Source: Cardinalis cardinalis
Taxonomy: Eukaryota > Chordata > Aves > Passeriformes > Cardinalidae
Direction: 5' to 3'
DNA: 64,000 nt
Assembly: GCA_014549065.1 (NCBI GenBank)
Contig: JACDOX010000111.1
Location: forward strand, 1,858,882-1,922,881
Positions 13,371 to 28,900 of this stretch are shown one piece after another. Each line of letters begins with the position of its first letter. Within the stretch, counting starts at the first letter, position 1. Made by a program: the position numbers and the translations under genes. The notes under the pieces are model-generated. The model ran no database searches, was not told the DNA's origin, and was given only the letters and a program-made list of their open reading frames with translations.

Positions 13371-16300
13371 AATGTTCTCCTCTTCATCTCACCTAATTTG
13401 ATTGCCAAACTGGACCACCATTTCTTTACCTGATCATTGGTCATTCTCTCTCAATCTCATCTTTCCCATGGTCTCCTGTCAAAACTGTGACTCTTTGTAC
13501 AGCAGAGCCACAGAGGAATGTTCAACAGAGAGCCTTTGAGAGACAACTGCATTTTTACTTTTTATTCAGGTTTGAAAAGATTTGGTCAATCACATACCAA
13601 AGAAATAAAGAGGTACAAATAATTCAGTTCCAGGTTCTTTTGGCTTCAGTATCTGCATGCAAACCAAGCACACGATCCTTACCCATGTGTCAGAGTAACT
13701 CAGAAGAAAAATTGAAAAATTGTTAATCCTCAAATCTCAAAAGGGTCAGAATACTGTGCACAAGCAAAGGCTTACTTTTTCATAACAGTTTTATTTCCAG
13801 TGGCTTATTTTTACTGAAAAAAATTAAATTAATCATGACCCATTGCATTTCAGGAACTTGATATGCAGTTATTGGCAGCTGCCATTTTTTGGCAATAATC
13901 ACTGTGTCCTGTGCACTGCATTCAGGTCTGTAATACTGAAACAGAGCCTCCACTGAACTCCTTCCACTCCAGCCTTCTCCCTCCCCACTGCAACTTTCAG
14001 GCCCTTTTGTGCTTAGTTACAAGTATTATTAGGCACAAAATCTGTTAAGTAGTTCCAATTTAAAACTGGGAAATGTCTATAGGNCCAAAACAATAAACAG
14101 AGCATTTTTAAAAATAGTTTGCTTACAGATCAACATGTTGAAAATCTTATCAGTGTTCTTGNGACATTACAAAGACATTATTCCTACTATTCAGTAGGGG
14201 TGATTGCAACAATATTTCCCGGTGCTTATGTGAAACAATCTAAAATTCTTATCAGGTGATAGCTGATCTGCTAACAGTNGAAGTTCTGAGAAGTGTTTGT
14301 TTTCTTATTTTTGAATACAAATTGTCTTTGATGACTTCCAGAGAACTGAAAGAAAANAAATCAATCCACAGTTACTCCACTCAATTAAACAAATAAGAAA
14401 GAAAAATTTAAAAAAGAAGCAANGAGTGCATGGACAGATACACTGGATACCAACATTCATTTGAAATTCCCTATATTATTTGTTGAGCTGAACTTCTGAT
14501 TTACTGCAACAAATACATTCATATCTTAAGAAAATAAAAAAATGAACTGTCTCAAGGGCCAGGAAGAGCAGGANGAGGTGGGTGAGTAATTTGACAAAAT
14601 CCATCATCATAACAGTCCCTANACAAGCCCAGCTGAGCTGCACTGATTCACTGTACTGAAAAGGGATAATAAGAGCAGCCTGTAGCTGCACTGATTTACC
14701 ACTACATTTATTTCCCAGGGCAGGAAGCAGCTGGATTATAAACACCCAATTTCCTTGTGCCAGTCTAACATTTGCACTCTCCATAATTTTAAAGGAATAT
14801 ATTTAAAGATGGAGTTAGATATTTTTAATCACAAATATTAAACAAGAATTAATTTTTATCCATCTTCTAGTAAAATGAAAGGAAAATAAAACTCAGCAGA
14901 AGCCAATNTAATAGGCTTCTGAGAAAAAGAATCCTATCATTCATTGAGGTTTTTAAACCTTTCATTACAATGGCTGTTTGATGAAAGATAGCTATTAAAA
15001 ATAAATTTGATTCTGCAAATTTTAACAGAATATGTAGTCATTTTTCTAAACTATGAATTTATATTAAGATCCCTCAACTGTCTGAGAAAATATGTTAAGC
15101 ACATTGGAGAAGAGCTCTGTTCTAACCAGATTCCAGGTAACACTGCATGCCTCAACCTGANCCTTTCCAAAGGTGGCCTAAAAGGCCAAAGTAAAATACA
15201 GCAGGAAACAAAACAAAACAAAAAACAATCTAAGAAACTGACTCCAGAATTCACAGCTCTTGGCACAGTTGCCAGAGGCAGAGGAATCCCTGAAGAAGTT
15301 GGATCCTTCCCTACAGATGCTGAAATCAAAGGCAAAGGTTCTTGTTCCTACAGAAATGCAGCCTCAAGAGATGAAATATTCTCAAACCCCTATAACACTG
15401 CAAAGAGGAAGCAATGAGAAGCCTTAGCAGATCCATTTCTTATTAAAAAAAAGCTTTACCCTGGAGAATATTTATCCCTCAAAAGTAAAATAGCTATACT
15501 GCTGCAAGAGGCAAGGCATTCTTTGCCCAAGCCATTCACTTAAACGAACACCATAATTTCCTTTAACTCTGTAAGCTTTATCCACTTGCTTTATGTTAGG
15601 TAACTTTTCCTGTAATGCCAAATTGACTGGTTTGGATGATTTTTTTCTATTTCAGTAGGATTTTAGAAAATTTTGTTTTGAATTTTTTTCTACCTCATCT
15701 CCTCTCCATTAAANAAAANCAAAACCAAACAAACTCTTAAATGTAATAGCATACATAATTCCTGAGTTTGATTTTCAAATTTCTCCTGGATCTTCTTTCT
15801 CCCCATTTCAAAACCCCTTTTCCTCTGATGATGTAAAGCAGCATAATCCAAGTANACCTAAATTTATTTTGCCATTTTAAATTTCCAGAGTTCAACAGGC
15901 CATAAAAATTGAATTAAAAAAAAAAAGAAGGGCAACCCTCTCCCTCCTTCAGCCAATTATTATTAAAGAGTTTGGCAGGAAAAAAAATTTAATTACTTTT
16001 GTACAGATGAATAGAAACATCCTTGTTCTGAACCTGTGCAGCTGCTAACTTAGATACTAAAGAATTTTTTTGTGTAGGAACTGGCATAAAGACATTTGAG
16101 TATAAGGAAGAAAGGCAATTTTCTTTCCAGACTAGTTCTCAGCACTTTCTCCAAATTGAGGCAGATTCCCTTCACTGCCTGGCACAGTATGCAGGAAATA
16201 ACAGTAAATATTGTTGAGAGTTCACTAAAAGAAGTGGGCTATTACCAGCTTCCTTTGAGGTCTCCTTGGATTGTAAAATATGAGTACCTGAAGTATTTTT

Positions 16301-18680
16301 TATACTTACTTAATAAGCACAGGTTTTCACATTTTGTTTATGTAGCACATCAATGTGATAAAAACTGTGTTAAGAACACCCAAGTATGAAGGCACGTTGA
16401 TGACAATACAAGGAAANAAACAAAGAATGAATTTGCAAAGAAAAGAGATCTGACATAAGGAATGACAGAACAGAGCCCAGTGAAAAGAAGGAAAGGAGAC
16501 ACTGGAACTGAAATTATACTGGCTATCATAATGATGGCAAACTTCCATAGATGAAACTTTTCCTGGGTGACTCAGTCACTTATCCTCTCAAATAAAAATG
16601 GCTACTAAAATTGAAAAAAAAATAAAAAGACAAAACAGATCCCCTGTTGGTTTCTTGCTAGTCCTTAATAAAACAGATTCTCCCATCACATAAAAATTAA
16701 TCACCATGAGAAATTCTTTCACCACTGCAGNATCATGGTTCTCGGAGAACATAGGACAACAAAACAGCCGCCGCCATCCTTAGATGCAATAGTAACAAAT
16801 AATGGTAACATCCTTACTTGCAATAGTAACTGCCCTTGATGGAAAAGTCTCTGTTTCAAAAAATAAANAACTGTTAGACTGTGTTAAATACGCCTCACAA
16901 ATGACTGGGCTGCCAGACAGGAATTTTGGAACTTCCAGGTACAGACGGCCAATGTGCTTCAACACAAGGGCTCTCTCCTTCAAATATTTATAAGCAGTTT
17001 TACAGACACACAGACCATGCACCATATTACATATGTTATCCTGCAACAATTTTGTGCTTATAAACAAATCCAAATGTATACTCAGCAGATCAATCACTTC
17101 CCATTCCAGTCCTCCAACTTCTGCTTTTCTAAAGTACTGCCTGCAGCTACCATATGGTGGTANCCATGCTAACAATTTCTCCTATATTATAATGAAGTTA
17201 ATACCATAAATTGTTTCCATGNATCTCTTTGGACTGATAAGATGATGTCATTTTAGCCAGATGAAAAGACAGGAATGCTAACTTTCCTTGTCAGTACAGA
17301 TCTGGGGCTGGTGCGATTCTTACACAACTTCTGGTAACCNAAATGCTGACAGAGAAGTTCAAGCCACAACCCATTAAAGTTTTTTTCTTGGACAAAACTG
17401 CAATTTTCTCAGCACAGCAATTGTTACTTTATCTCCTCTGAAAGCATGGCATTCATAGCTCTACTCCATAAAGAATGGAAAGGAGCTTTGTATTTCAAAC
17501 GCTAAGAATATAGTTAAGGTAAGAATTAATGATTTTACTCAAATAATCTTAGCAATTGATAAAAACACAATGGTAATTCAACTGACATCAAAAGCATCAT
17601 AAAGCAATGTTTAGAGCACTGCAGGTTATTTGTGCAAGCAATCTATTAACAGCTTCAAATCAATATTNAAAGAAAACATCCAGTCATGCAAGATGCAACT
17701 TAGAGTTAAGAACATAAATCATAATCTCTATTAAGGANGTTGATTATTTGTACTACCAAAATTAGACCTCAGAAAAAGAGCTTGATGACTTCTGTGTTTC
17801 TCTCTCATGTGGGTGAAATAATTGTGCATCGAACAAAAATACAAGAAGAGCCACCTGCACTCCATAAAACGAGTATGAGCAGCCATAGCAAAAACAACCC
17901 TTAACAATTTCATTAATAGAACATCCTNCCACATTTACCATTGCCTTCACAATGAATAGAAANGTATTTTTAAGTTAAAAGGGCTTTTGAAAACTAATAG
18001 GAAGAGAAAAAACCAAAAATTATCGAGATAGATTCAGAAAGAGTGGAACAGGATAATAAGAATTCCTCAGTACAATGTACAAGTAAGCTTCTTCCCAGAG
18101 TGGAAAGTGCCTTGAAAACAAATAAAAAGGGACTTGCTCTTCTGCAAAGTATTTCAATAAGGTATATAACAGATTGTACCAAATGGAATTTTAAAGACAA
18201 CAAATGTTCCCCGGAAGTATGCTTATAAGCCATGATTATAGATCCTTGCCAAGTCGTACTGAGAAAGAAAAATTAAAAAGCCTCACAGGAAGCAGTTAGC
18301 TATCAAATTCTTTATAGTTTTATACTCCGGAAATCTTTTATAGACCACGTTCCACTGTTATCAGGCAAAGTATGGTCTAGTGACAATAAATAGGAAGCCC
18401 ATTGGTTCATACAAAGGTGCTAGAATTGTGCATAAGCACCACATTGCATCATTGGTTATTCTAATTAGCGTTTTATTTCAGATTAGCTTGATTTTGAGTA
18501 TTTTCTTAGGGTACTTTTTTGACCAAAATACTGATAAGCCAATACCACCTGTGACTTTCCTGAACTGTACTAAGCTGTCCCCTCCAGGGGTGCTGCAAGT
18601 TCAGCAGATTTGGCAGAGTAAATTCCAGCAATGCCATAAAAACCAGAAAATTTGAGGGTTTAAGACATCATATTAAAAAC

Positions 18681-18814
18681 AAAAAAAAAAAGCAGTAACA
18701 AAATAAACCCCAAACTAACCAAATTAAACAAAACAAAAATCCCAAATAAAAAAAAAAAAAAAGCAGTAACAAAATAAACCCCAAACTAACCAAATTAAAC
18801 AAAACAAAAATCCC
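18681..18814. repeat. Tandem duplication, 71-bp period, A-rich
   Basis: The unit (A)10-13 AGCAGTAACAAAATAAACCCC followed by AAACTAACC...AAAAATCCC occurs at 18681-18743 and again at 18752-18814, identical apart from the length of the A run. Near-identity implies a recent duplication or a length polymorphism. It could also be an assembly artefact. Confidence 0.9.
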
Positions 18815-19303
18815 CACAAAACCTCAGGAGTTTCGAATTTCCATTTGAGATTGGGAAATTACAATAGTAGTAAAAAGCTTTCGGTGGCTTTATGCATCCA
18901 GTGATCTCATACACTCCATAGTGACGCCTTTGACAGATGATTGTTGGCAGATCACACATTTCCAAGGCCACCACCTCAAGAAACCAAAATACCAAAATAA
19001 TTTATTTGAATTTTTTTATTTTATTACTAAACAGAGCAGAATGCTCTGGAACAAACAGTGCTCCATCTGTTTTCTTTTTCATCTCACAAACCATTAAGGA
19101 GACAAAATGAATAATTTGCCCACACCACCTTAAAGAAACACCAGTTTCCAGCCCCTCCTTTCAGATGAGCCACCGGGCTCCCCCAGGTAAATGGGGTGCA
19201 CACCAACAGGGCATTGCACTCAGACTGGGTTCAGTTGAAGGAGAAAAGCTTTCAAAACCTGTGGCTAACTCTGCACAGATTTCCAAATAATGGAAATTAA
19301 TTA

Positions 19304-19349
19304 AATTTCCATTAATTTTCAAACTATTTAATTTCCATTAATTTTCAAA
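19304..19349. repeat. Short direct repeat, 26-bp spacing
   Basis: The 20-mer AATTTCCATTAATTTTCAAA is present twice, at 19304-19323 and 19330-19349. The first copy also pairs with GGAAATT at 19292-19298, giving a small potential hairpin. No function is implied. Confidence 0.85.
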
Positions 19350-20439
19350 TAATGATTTAAACAGTAGAAGCTTCAGCAGGTGCTGACCTTACGCCCTTGC
19401 AATGTTTAAAATGTCTTTGTGCAATGCCTGAAATTTTTTTAGAAAATCAAAGGGAAGAACAATGCAGCCTGGCCTTGGGATTCATGGACACAAACCAGCA
19501 AAGGCTGGAAATTTTCCCTCTGTCACTTGCTATATTCAGCAGCCTCACCAATACCAAGTGCTGCATCCATCCACACTAAGCCTCTTTCTCAGAACCAACA
19601 CTGTATGAAACTCCAAAAGGGCAGTGGGGGGAAGTGAAATGAAGCAGCCAAACCATCCTTGAAAAGCACAGGGACCTTTACAAATTTCCAAANTGACACT
19701 TAGCTGAACTACCTCAAACTGAGCTTTTTAAAACTGCTGACTCAGCCTGCCTCCTCACATTGTTCTCTGAACTTTGGTTTTTACTTTTCTGAATAGAAAA
19801 AAAACACATGAACTCTATTAATACCCTGAGATTCTACTTCTCCCAACACTGACTTTTGAGATAAATACCTGAGATTTTAATTTTTTTTTTATTAGTAAAT
19901 CTAAGCAATTTGAAAAATGAAGNGTCCCTCCTCCCTATTCTGTAAGCACCACAACAGAAAGGAGGACACCATCATGCATTTGTTCCATGCTCTAGGAAGT
20001 CCTGAACAGAGGCAGATCCCAACTTTCTGTCCCTCTGACACCTTCCAAACTTCTGTCCCTCAGCCAGCTCTGAAGACAGGCTCTGTGTGCACCTCCTTTC
20101 AGAGGGAGAGTTCCATAGCCTTACTAAAACTTCCCATTTACAGGAGGAAATTCAGCCAAACCAGACTAAATTTACACAACCTGAAATTTAAAAACCACTG
20201 CTGGCTATTTTTGCACTTGTTACCTTTCTTGTACTTTTGTCTTGAAGCAATGGACATGATTTTTGTTTACTGAGAACCATACTAGCAAGCAATTTTCTTT
20301 TTTAACACACTTTAATTTACAATTACCTGTATCACCTTGCAGCACTCATCCTTGTATTAGGCACATAGAAAAAACCTTCACTGGGTNGCACAAACCGTCT
20401 ACCAACCATATATGCAAAAGCAATAACAAAAAAGGGTTA

Positions 20440-20619
<180 letters not shown>

Positions 20620-23600
20620 TTATTTGCACAGGTCCAAAGGCACCTTTGTGGCAGAGTTACAAGATCCACACAGTCAAGAGGTATTTTGAAAAATGCTTCT
20701 TCAAATTAACTGGGTGTCAAGGTTGTATTGCTTTTCCTTCCAGCTACACAAGAAATAAAGGTTTCTCCTTTGTTTCTTCCCTGGGAAAGGCAGTCATGTT
20801 CCTGGTTGTTGAAGGGCCTTGGGTCCTGGCTGATGCTCACTCCAAGCCTTCAGACTGCATCCACTGCAGCTGCAGAATCAGCTTCCTGAAGAATTGTAGT
20901 TTGGAACCACAAAATCACTGGGAATATTTATATCAAACTACCTGAAAGTCAAAACAAATTGTGTGGGTGATTTTGAAATTACCATCAGAGTCTGATTTGA
21001 CAAAAGNTAAATCTAGCAATGGTTTGGAAGCCACTGAAGAATGGCCTACAGACTTATGAGGGGCTACTTATACACAACCAGCATAAAAGTTTGGTGTTTT
21101 TTCCTAAGTAAAGAGTAAAAAAATCACTGTTCCTGCAATACAGACCCAGCTACCAGATCACTTGCATCAGCAAGAACACAGGACAGGAAGGTGATACAAA
21201 AACTGAAGCACACAAGTCNTTGCAAGGCAGAAATACAAGTCAGGGGTGCCAGTTTTGAGCTTCTTATCACTGAAAATTGGGAAACAAGCACAATATAGAC
21301 AAATACTTTTGGTTAGATTGCTGTCTTAGACATACAACAGCTAAGTAATAAAAACACACGCAGAAAAAAAACCCCACTTTTATTGTCTGCATTTATTTTA
21401 ATAGGAAACAACAACACACACACAGTCCCCAAAAACCCCAATGCTGGATCATTAAGTTTGTTCTTCAATTCTTGAAAAAGTTGTTTCTATTCATACCATA
21501 AGACCAAGTTACTTGTAAGCAAAAGGAAGAAATCCAACATGTGAACTTTTCTTTGTTATTATCAAGAAGGTCAGTTCTTCCTTGAACTGCTTAGAAAAAT
21601 GCCTGGNGAAAGCATTTTTAACCCAAACAGATCATAACATCAGCAGCCTGGGGAGCATGGGGCATCCACACAAATCTCACAGAGTCATTGTTTGTCTGGT
21701 CAAGGAGCTCTGAAATTCTGTTTGCTGATTTTCCTTGCAGGGGCAGCATGAGTGACATGAAGCATTATTTTCACAGGCATTTCTTATTTTTAACTGGGGA
21801 AAAAAAGGACCAGGTTTTATTGGAAATGGAAAGCCAAGAGGTAAAGGGGAAAGTCTGAGTGAAACAATTAGAAATTTGGGACAACANTAGTGTTAAAAAC
21901 TATCTCTGACCCATTATTAAACCATTACTGGGTTGATGATGTGCTACAGGTAAGCAGAGTTCTTGCAGAACCCCAGTGCAGTGGGATGGTAGGCAGGCTG
22001 CCAAGAACACTCTACCTCGTGAGATATTCTGGCATGGGAAATTCAGAGAAGATAAAAACTGCTTGATAAGGTTAATTTGACACCTGGTAATTTCTTCTCA
22101 GCTTTTCTTTTAACTCTAAAGAGATTAGTACTCCTACCAAACCATACAAAAGCCTCAAATATTCCCTTTAGCTAAGTGTGTTGCTGATCCTTGAATGTCC
22201 TGGGAGATTTTTCTCTCAGTGCAGGGAGGCACACATGGCATCCAAAACTTCTAAAGCCATAATTGGGAATTCAGTTATTNCATTTGCCACCTGGAGGGTC
22301 AAATACACAGAGCCCAGAGCAGAGCTAAGCACTGGTAGGAGTGATGAGACCACAAACTGTCAGATAAATCAGACAAAATTTCAGAGAGTGCTACACACTC
22401 CTGGCCAGATGTAAATCAGCTGAAAGATCATTCCATTTAGTTTCTTACAGGGAAGAAATCCTAAAACACAGTGGTCTATTCAACAAAATTCTAGTATCTC
22501 ATGCTAACAACTGTATTATGGTGAACTCTGTGAATCTTGACTAGAAATCATTACAGTCTTGTTTGTAAAGACAGCAGAAGCTACATCAGAGTTTGCACTG
22601 TAGAGAATAATGCAGAGCATTATGAAGTTTATCAGATGGACAGATGGACATAAAGTACTTTCATGTTACCCACGTTAACAGAAATATGTTTGTAGTAGAT
22701 TCTATTCTTATAGAATGAGTATAATCAGCTGCAGTTGCATTCTATTCACAATGGTTTGTGTGGCCTTCTTTCTGCTTTTTACTGAACATTCCTTGCAATT
22801 TTTCCTTCAGTCACATCTATGACAAAAACCTTGTGGATTTTAACTGTCCTTATCACCTAACAGAGGGATTTGGCAGCTATCAGAAGATATAAGTTTACCT
22901 GCTTATGTGTTCAACCACTTTTATATAGATTAAAATGCATTGTCAATTNGCAACAGAATCCTCCTACAGAACCAGGATGGCTGCCTGTTTATTGGTCTCA
23001 TACTCAGTATTAGCAAGATATAAACCTCACCAATGAGAGTTTAAAAAGGCAGCATTCTCCAATTACCTTATTGCTTTGGTGGGGGAGCAGCTCCAGCACA
23101 CTGAGCACACCAGNAATGCAGGTTTTGTGTTCAGGCTGCAGTAACAGAGCTGATGCTGGAGCAGCCCAGTTTTCCTGCCTGCCACCTGTCCAACACATGT
23201 GCACCTACCAGATAACTGACAGAAAGATTCAGACTCACCTCACCTTCCAGATTTTTTTCTGCACCATGAAATTGCCACTCAAAAATATGATTTCCTAACC
23301 AGATACTCCCTCCCTGATGAAACTTCAGCAAATATCTCAAGAGAAGCTCCTCTTTGCTCTGACAGGCTTCCTTCTGAACATGTTACACTCATGATCTGTG
23401 CCTAGGTAATATTCTGTACCCCAGGCTAGCTGAAGTAGTGGCAGCAGTTAACTTTGCATAAAACAGGTTTTCCCAATTCTTTTATAATTCTTAGACATTA
23501 TTACCCTTGCCAGGCTAACTTTTAGGACTGAAGATGCTGCAGGTATCTTNACCCCTAAGGAAGCAGATCTAGTANAAAATCCTTGGTCCTGCATTCTCCA

Positions 23601-25808
23601 TCACTCCTGCCTAATTAGGCAGATTCTGTGTTGAAGCTCTAAAGGCTGCTGCTTGTTCTGCCTTGTGCTGGTACAAGATGTGCCAAAACCACCCCCACCT
23701 TAGAGAAGGAGACCACCTGGTCTGGCCCGCTGCCCTCTGTGGCACACGTAGTTGTTAAACAGGAGAACAATGGCATCACAACCTGCAGGAATCTTTGCTC
23801 TATTAGAAAGGAGACAAAGGAGTAAAGAGACACTGTTTTTAACAATCTACCACTTAAGACTTCCCTGTTTTATACAACACATTATTAGAGACCAGGCCTG
23901 TATTTCAAGTTAAGACTTATTAGGAAAATTTGCTCTTCTCCTTTCCTGTGCTACTTTTGCTCTCTCTAAATGGCCCAGAATAAATTAGCTGACAAAAGCT
24001 GGATCATGAATCAACCTAGGGCTCAAAAACAAAACCAGTGAGCCAGTCTTTAAAAGGTGACAATGCTCCTTTTAACAGACTTGTGATGTTTTATTAAGCA
24101 GCCCTGGAGCTGATTAGGAAATGTTGTTTTTTCATCCTAAAGTGAGTCAAGATTTCACACAACAGAACGTTTGAGGAGCACTAAAATGTGAATTAGGACA
24201 CTGGGAAAAAGGCAAACCTCCCCTAAAAGGATGGGCTTTGTTCTAATCTCCATGCAATATGTAGAGAAAACATTAATTTATTAAGTCAGAGTAAAGCAAA
24301 GGTCTGATATCAGACATGCAGAGGAAGGAGACACTTCTTTCATTCCTACTGCACTGTGACATGATCCCAAGGCTGTATGGAAGTGAGCTTCTCAAGCAGG
24401 TGCTTGTTATCCCTTGCCTCATGGGAAGGGTAGAAAAGATGCCCAGTGAGACTTTCCCCAATGCTTTTGCCACTCCTCTTACCCCATAGAAATGTATCTC
24501 TAGGATGGAGTTTTACTCTTTGAAGTTATTGTTGAGGGAAGATACATTAGAAATAACATGCACTTATTAGCATAAGACAGCAAAATTAGACAAAAATTAA
24601 TAAAAAGGTACAGTTTATCCTGCATNTAACTGCATCCACTGCACACAGGTACCATGTCTATCCAGAGAACATTTGTTCACCCTCCCAAGACAAGAGAATT
24701 AAGGATTGCCTAAAAAAAACCTAACAACAGAAAAAAGCAGGGAAAAAAAAGGCTTTACAGCATGGAAGAACACACCACTTATTTTTGCTAACTGTAGTTA
24801 CACAGTTGCTTGTGACAATTACAGCACCCCAAAACTGAACCTCCCTGAGGGACAGCAGTTCAGAGGCACAGGAGTTATGGTGGATCCACTTCAATCAGTG
24901 AGGTTTGCAGTTACCACAGGCACAGTGACCATGAATGCTCCTGCCATGGGCATCCCCTCCAGCCCAGCAAGACAGCTGTCACCTGCACTCCAAAACACCT
25001 CTGCTTCATCTCTCCCCCATCCTCCTGGGAAGGAGGAGAGGCATCCTGCTCTCAAGAGACAGAGCTGGAAGGAAGGGAGAGGAATTATCCTCTTTTCTTC
25101 AGTGGCTCTGTCACCAAATTGCCTGATGCAAGNAATTGCTCCCACTGCTGAACCATTATGTTTACTTAGCTGGAAGCCAGGACCTGGAACAATTTAGTGA
25201 CTCAGCAAGAGAGGCAACATTTTCCACATGCACTGACTGCAGTGGCACAGGAACCACAGCAATGCCTCACACTCAGTGANAGAGCCTCCACCTGCTTCTG
25301 GCAGGAAATTCTTTGCCAGCAGAGAAATATTGTTTGCACTACATATATTTACTAGCATGGGTGTATTTAGGATAGACACAAACTGGATCTTCATACTGGT
25401 AAGGAAATTCCTAACAAGAGCAGCTGAATGCAGCATGGTGGGGTGGCAGTAATTGACTTTTGCCACTTAAGAAGCTGAGATAGATCATGTCCTGACAAGG
25501 CACCAATCACTGCTTGAACCAAAGCTGCATGAGGTACAACAGCCTAGCTGGAAACTCCACAGGAACAGGATTAATGGCATTACTGANTCTTCCCTATGCT
25601 TCAGGAAGCCACAGGTTCCACCTCCCAGCTCAGTGCTGGCACTGTGGATCACAGCATGGTGAATCTAAATCCAGNGCACACAGCTTCAACACTCAAATGA
25701 AAAGAGGCACATATCATACAGGTGCTGCTTAAAACAAACAAATCCTCTGTACACTGAGTTCATTTACATGGGGGTCTGAAGTAAAACTCAAAACTAAGGT
25801 GACCTCAG

Positions 25809-25946
25809 TAGGTAGCCACCAAAGCATGGTCCACATCCACAGCTGTTCTTCTCTTAGGCAGCCACCAAAGCATGGTCCACATCCACAGCTGTTTTTCTCT
25901 TAGGTAGCCACCAAAGCATGGTCCACATCCGTAGCTGGTTTTCTCT
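25809..25946. repeat. Minisatellite, three 46-bp units
   Basis: Three direct copies start at 25809, 25855 and 25901, each reading TAGG(T/C)AGCCACCAAAGCATGG and then TCCACATCC, a variable AGCTG part and TTCTCT. They differ at only a few positions, so the duplication is recent. The unit is not a multiple of three, so the repetitive open frame on the minus strand at 25805-26008 is not a repeat protein read in one frame. Confidence 0.95.
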
Positions 25947-28900
25947 TTTCTGGGGCCCACAGCCATATGTAAGCCAATGGTGGAGGAAGGAGGGGAAAGG
26001 CTGCCCACATTCTAATAACTCTAATAAAATGGCAGGAAGACATAAAAATGCACAAATATAAAGCTTACCATGCTGAAACTGTAGTGTCCAGCTTGATTTC
26101 TCCTGCTCTCACTTAAGCATGCTGCTTGCAGAATGCCATGAACAGGAGCAAGAAAAACCAGCTTCACTTCCCAGCAATGTATTTGCATAGGGCACACGCC
26201 CAGGTGAGCAAACCAAGTGTCAGCAGGTACTGAAGGACCAGGAAATGCTTGCTGCACAAAATCAACAAATTTGTGAGGTGAGATAGAGCCAGCCAAGACA
26301 CCAAAGCCAAGTGGCAAGAAAGGAAAACCAAGCCACACTTGTTGAATGTGATCTTGGTTAATTGCACATGGATTGGACTGAGTGAGAGCTCTGGTCAGTA
26401 TTACAATGTAAATAGTGAGCAGATTCTTTGGTTAAGAGCAATCCTCAAAGACCTTTAGAGTAAGAGCTGGAAGTCATGTATTGCAATAAGGAAAGGATCA
26501 TGTCTGAGTGACAGCAACACTGTTTGAAGAGTCATTTAAAGCACAAGTTGGTATCAAGTGCACTGAAATGAACACAGGCTGAGAGAGAAGCTGAAAATAT
26601 GATTCCTTATGTCTGCTGCTTTCTAACCAGAGCAGTATGAGTGTGTTTGACTTCAGAGTAATTAGAAAAACTCAGATTTGTTAATCAAACAAACCCAATG
26701 GATTCAGAAGCAGNTCATTTTGCAGGTTGGGCACAGTTCCAGCTGTCTGGAAATGTCTTGGCAGGGCTGTCATGTCCCTCCCTACAGGGGTGCAGATCTC
26801 TGCAACCNCAGGCAATGCCTGCGAGCTATATCTAATTTCTACAATTACTGTAATAATATTTCCAAACCAAAATCATGAGTGTTTAAAGACTAGAGCAATA
26901 AAGTTAAAGCTCATTAAGTCTATGGAGCAGACCTTGCTGTGTAAGAAAGCAGTAAATTAACTTTCCTGATTGTACAAATAAGAGAGCTAGGACTAAGCTC
27001 GGCACTGACAACCTGACCATTCATTAAACATTGCTCCTTCTACAGATCTCACCCTGATTGTTTTTCAGCCCCGATAGAAAGCTTAAGTAACACCAAAAAA
27101 CCCCATTTTTAAAAGAATGCATTACATTTTCTGTTTCCCAGCTGTGCAACTGCACAGTGAGGTTACAACCCCCAGGAACAGGGAACAGCAGTGCCCAGAG
27201 AGAGCTCACTGGAGACACTGCTGGCTGCCACCCCAACAAGCTTGGCTGATTTTTCAAACTGGGAAAAACACAGCAGCCATTTAGGCAGGGGATGAAGTGC
27301 AGAACAAACCACAGGTAAAGAGAACACCAGGCAGTTTGTTGGAAAACATAAGCTCATGCTCCCTAGAGATCCTACAAAACAATGAAAGAATTTACCTCCT
27401 TCAGGGATGCNTTGGAATAAACAAATATCTAAGAATATTTTCTATATTAAGAGAAGATTCAGGGGAATCTGTTGTATTTAAAATAATTTATTTACAAACA
27501 GGAGGCAAGGAGTGGGAAGAATGACACATTAGGGTGGCAACCTTTTTCTTTTGTTTTGCTCATNATTGGGTAAATATGGTTTACCTTCCCGGCTGAGTGT
27601 TCAGCCAGGAAAAACGACACTTCCCAGGGCAAGAACGGAAAGAAAATTCAGTGCATCAGTTTGCCAAATCAAAGAAACCAAACAGATCTGAATCAAAGAA
27701 TGAATGAAGGAAAAATACTTCTGCTATTGTTAAGCAAATGGCATCTGTGCAATGTTAAATCAGCCATGAAAATATGAGTTAGGGCTTGAGTCATCTCAGT
27801 GTTATTACTNAGTCACAGTGTGTGAAGGCAGCAATTCATTCAGGACTGAACTTTATCTTAATACATGNAAGTTAATCCCTGCATCTTTGTACTTTCTGTG
27901 ATGAAATGGAAAGAGAAGCAGTAAACTGAGGTCTAGAATAGAATGGATTTATATACAGTTGTAAAAAAATTTCTAATCTTGACCTTACACATTTTGCTTA
28001 ATGCATAAATTATGAATTTAACCAAGACTCACCATTATGAAATTTAACTAAGACAAGAAAATGTATCCATTTTTTACTTCTAAAAATCTGTAGCACTCTT
28101 TCCCCATGTTAAAATAGACATGGTGTTTTGGGAGCAGGAAAAAACTTGTTGGCATTGAATTCTTGCATAAACTGAAAGCAAGTACAATGCCAGCAAGATT
28201 CCTAATTCTTCTTTCTAACTACCAGTGTTTCTTTGCAATATCAACACAGTTCACAGGAAGTTAAATTGATATATATTGTGCTATGACATGACTGCATTTG
28301 ACACCAGGATCACAGGAATGGAGCAGCTCACACAGGACACCCAAAAGCCCCTCTCATGTCCATTACAGATCTGGTTACAACCTTTATTCATCATCCTTGA
28401 GTTCCCCATCTCCTCTTCACTGGGATTTGAGGCTGCAGCCACCACCAGGNGTTGTGAGATCCCCGGGGCAGTGGTCTGTACTGCAGCCCTGCTACAGGAA
28501 GCTTCATCTGACATGAAATAGAAAATGCATGGTAGAACAAGTCCAATATTTTTATTACTTAACAAGACTCCCTCATAAAAATATCTGTTTCTTTTAACTG
28601 CAGCAAGTGATTGACTGAAATATCAACAGGTTTATTTGATTTTTTTTCCCCCCCACAGAATTTGCTCACCAAAACTCAGCAGCAGATACATTGCACAGAA
28701 ATGGATGATGGTTCTTCAAACACACAATAGAAATCTATTTGTATCTTCAAATTCAAATATTTTCATTAATTTGCTGAACTAAGAGTACTCCAAAGGAAGT
28801 NCCTTCACTTCAGCAAACATTTCATTTTGCAGAAAAACTCATGACTCATCTGAGCTTTAGTCCACTTGAAAAAAAATCTGTTATTGATTTTGCTTTCTTC

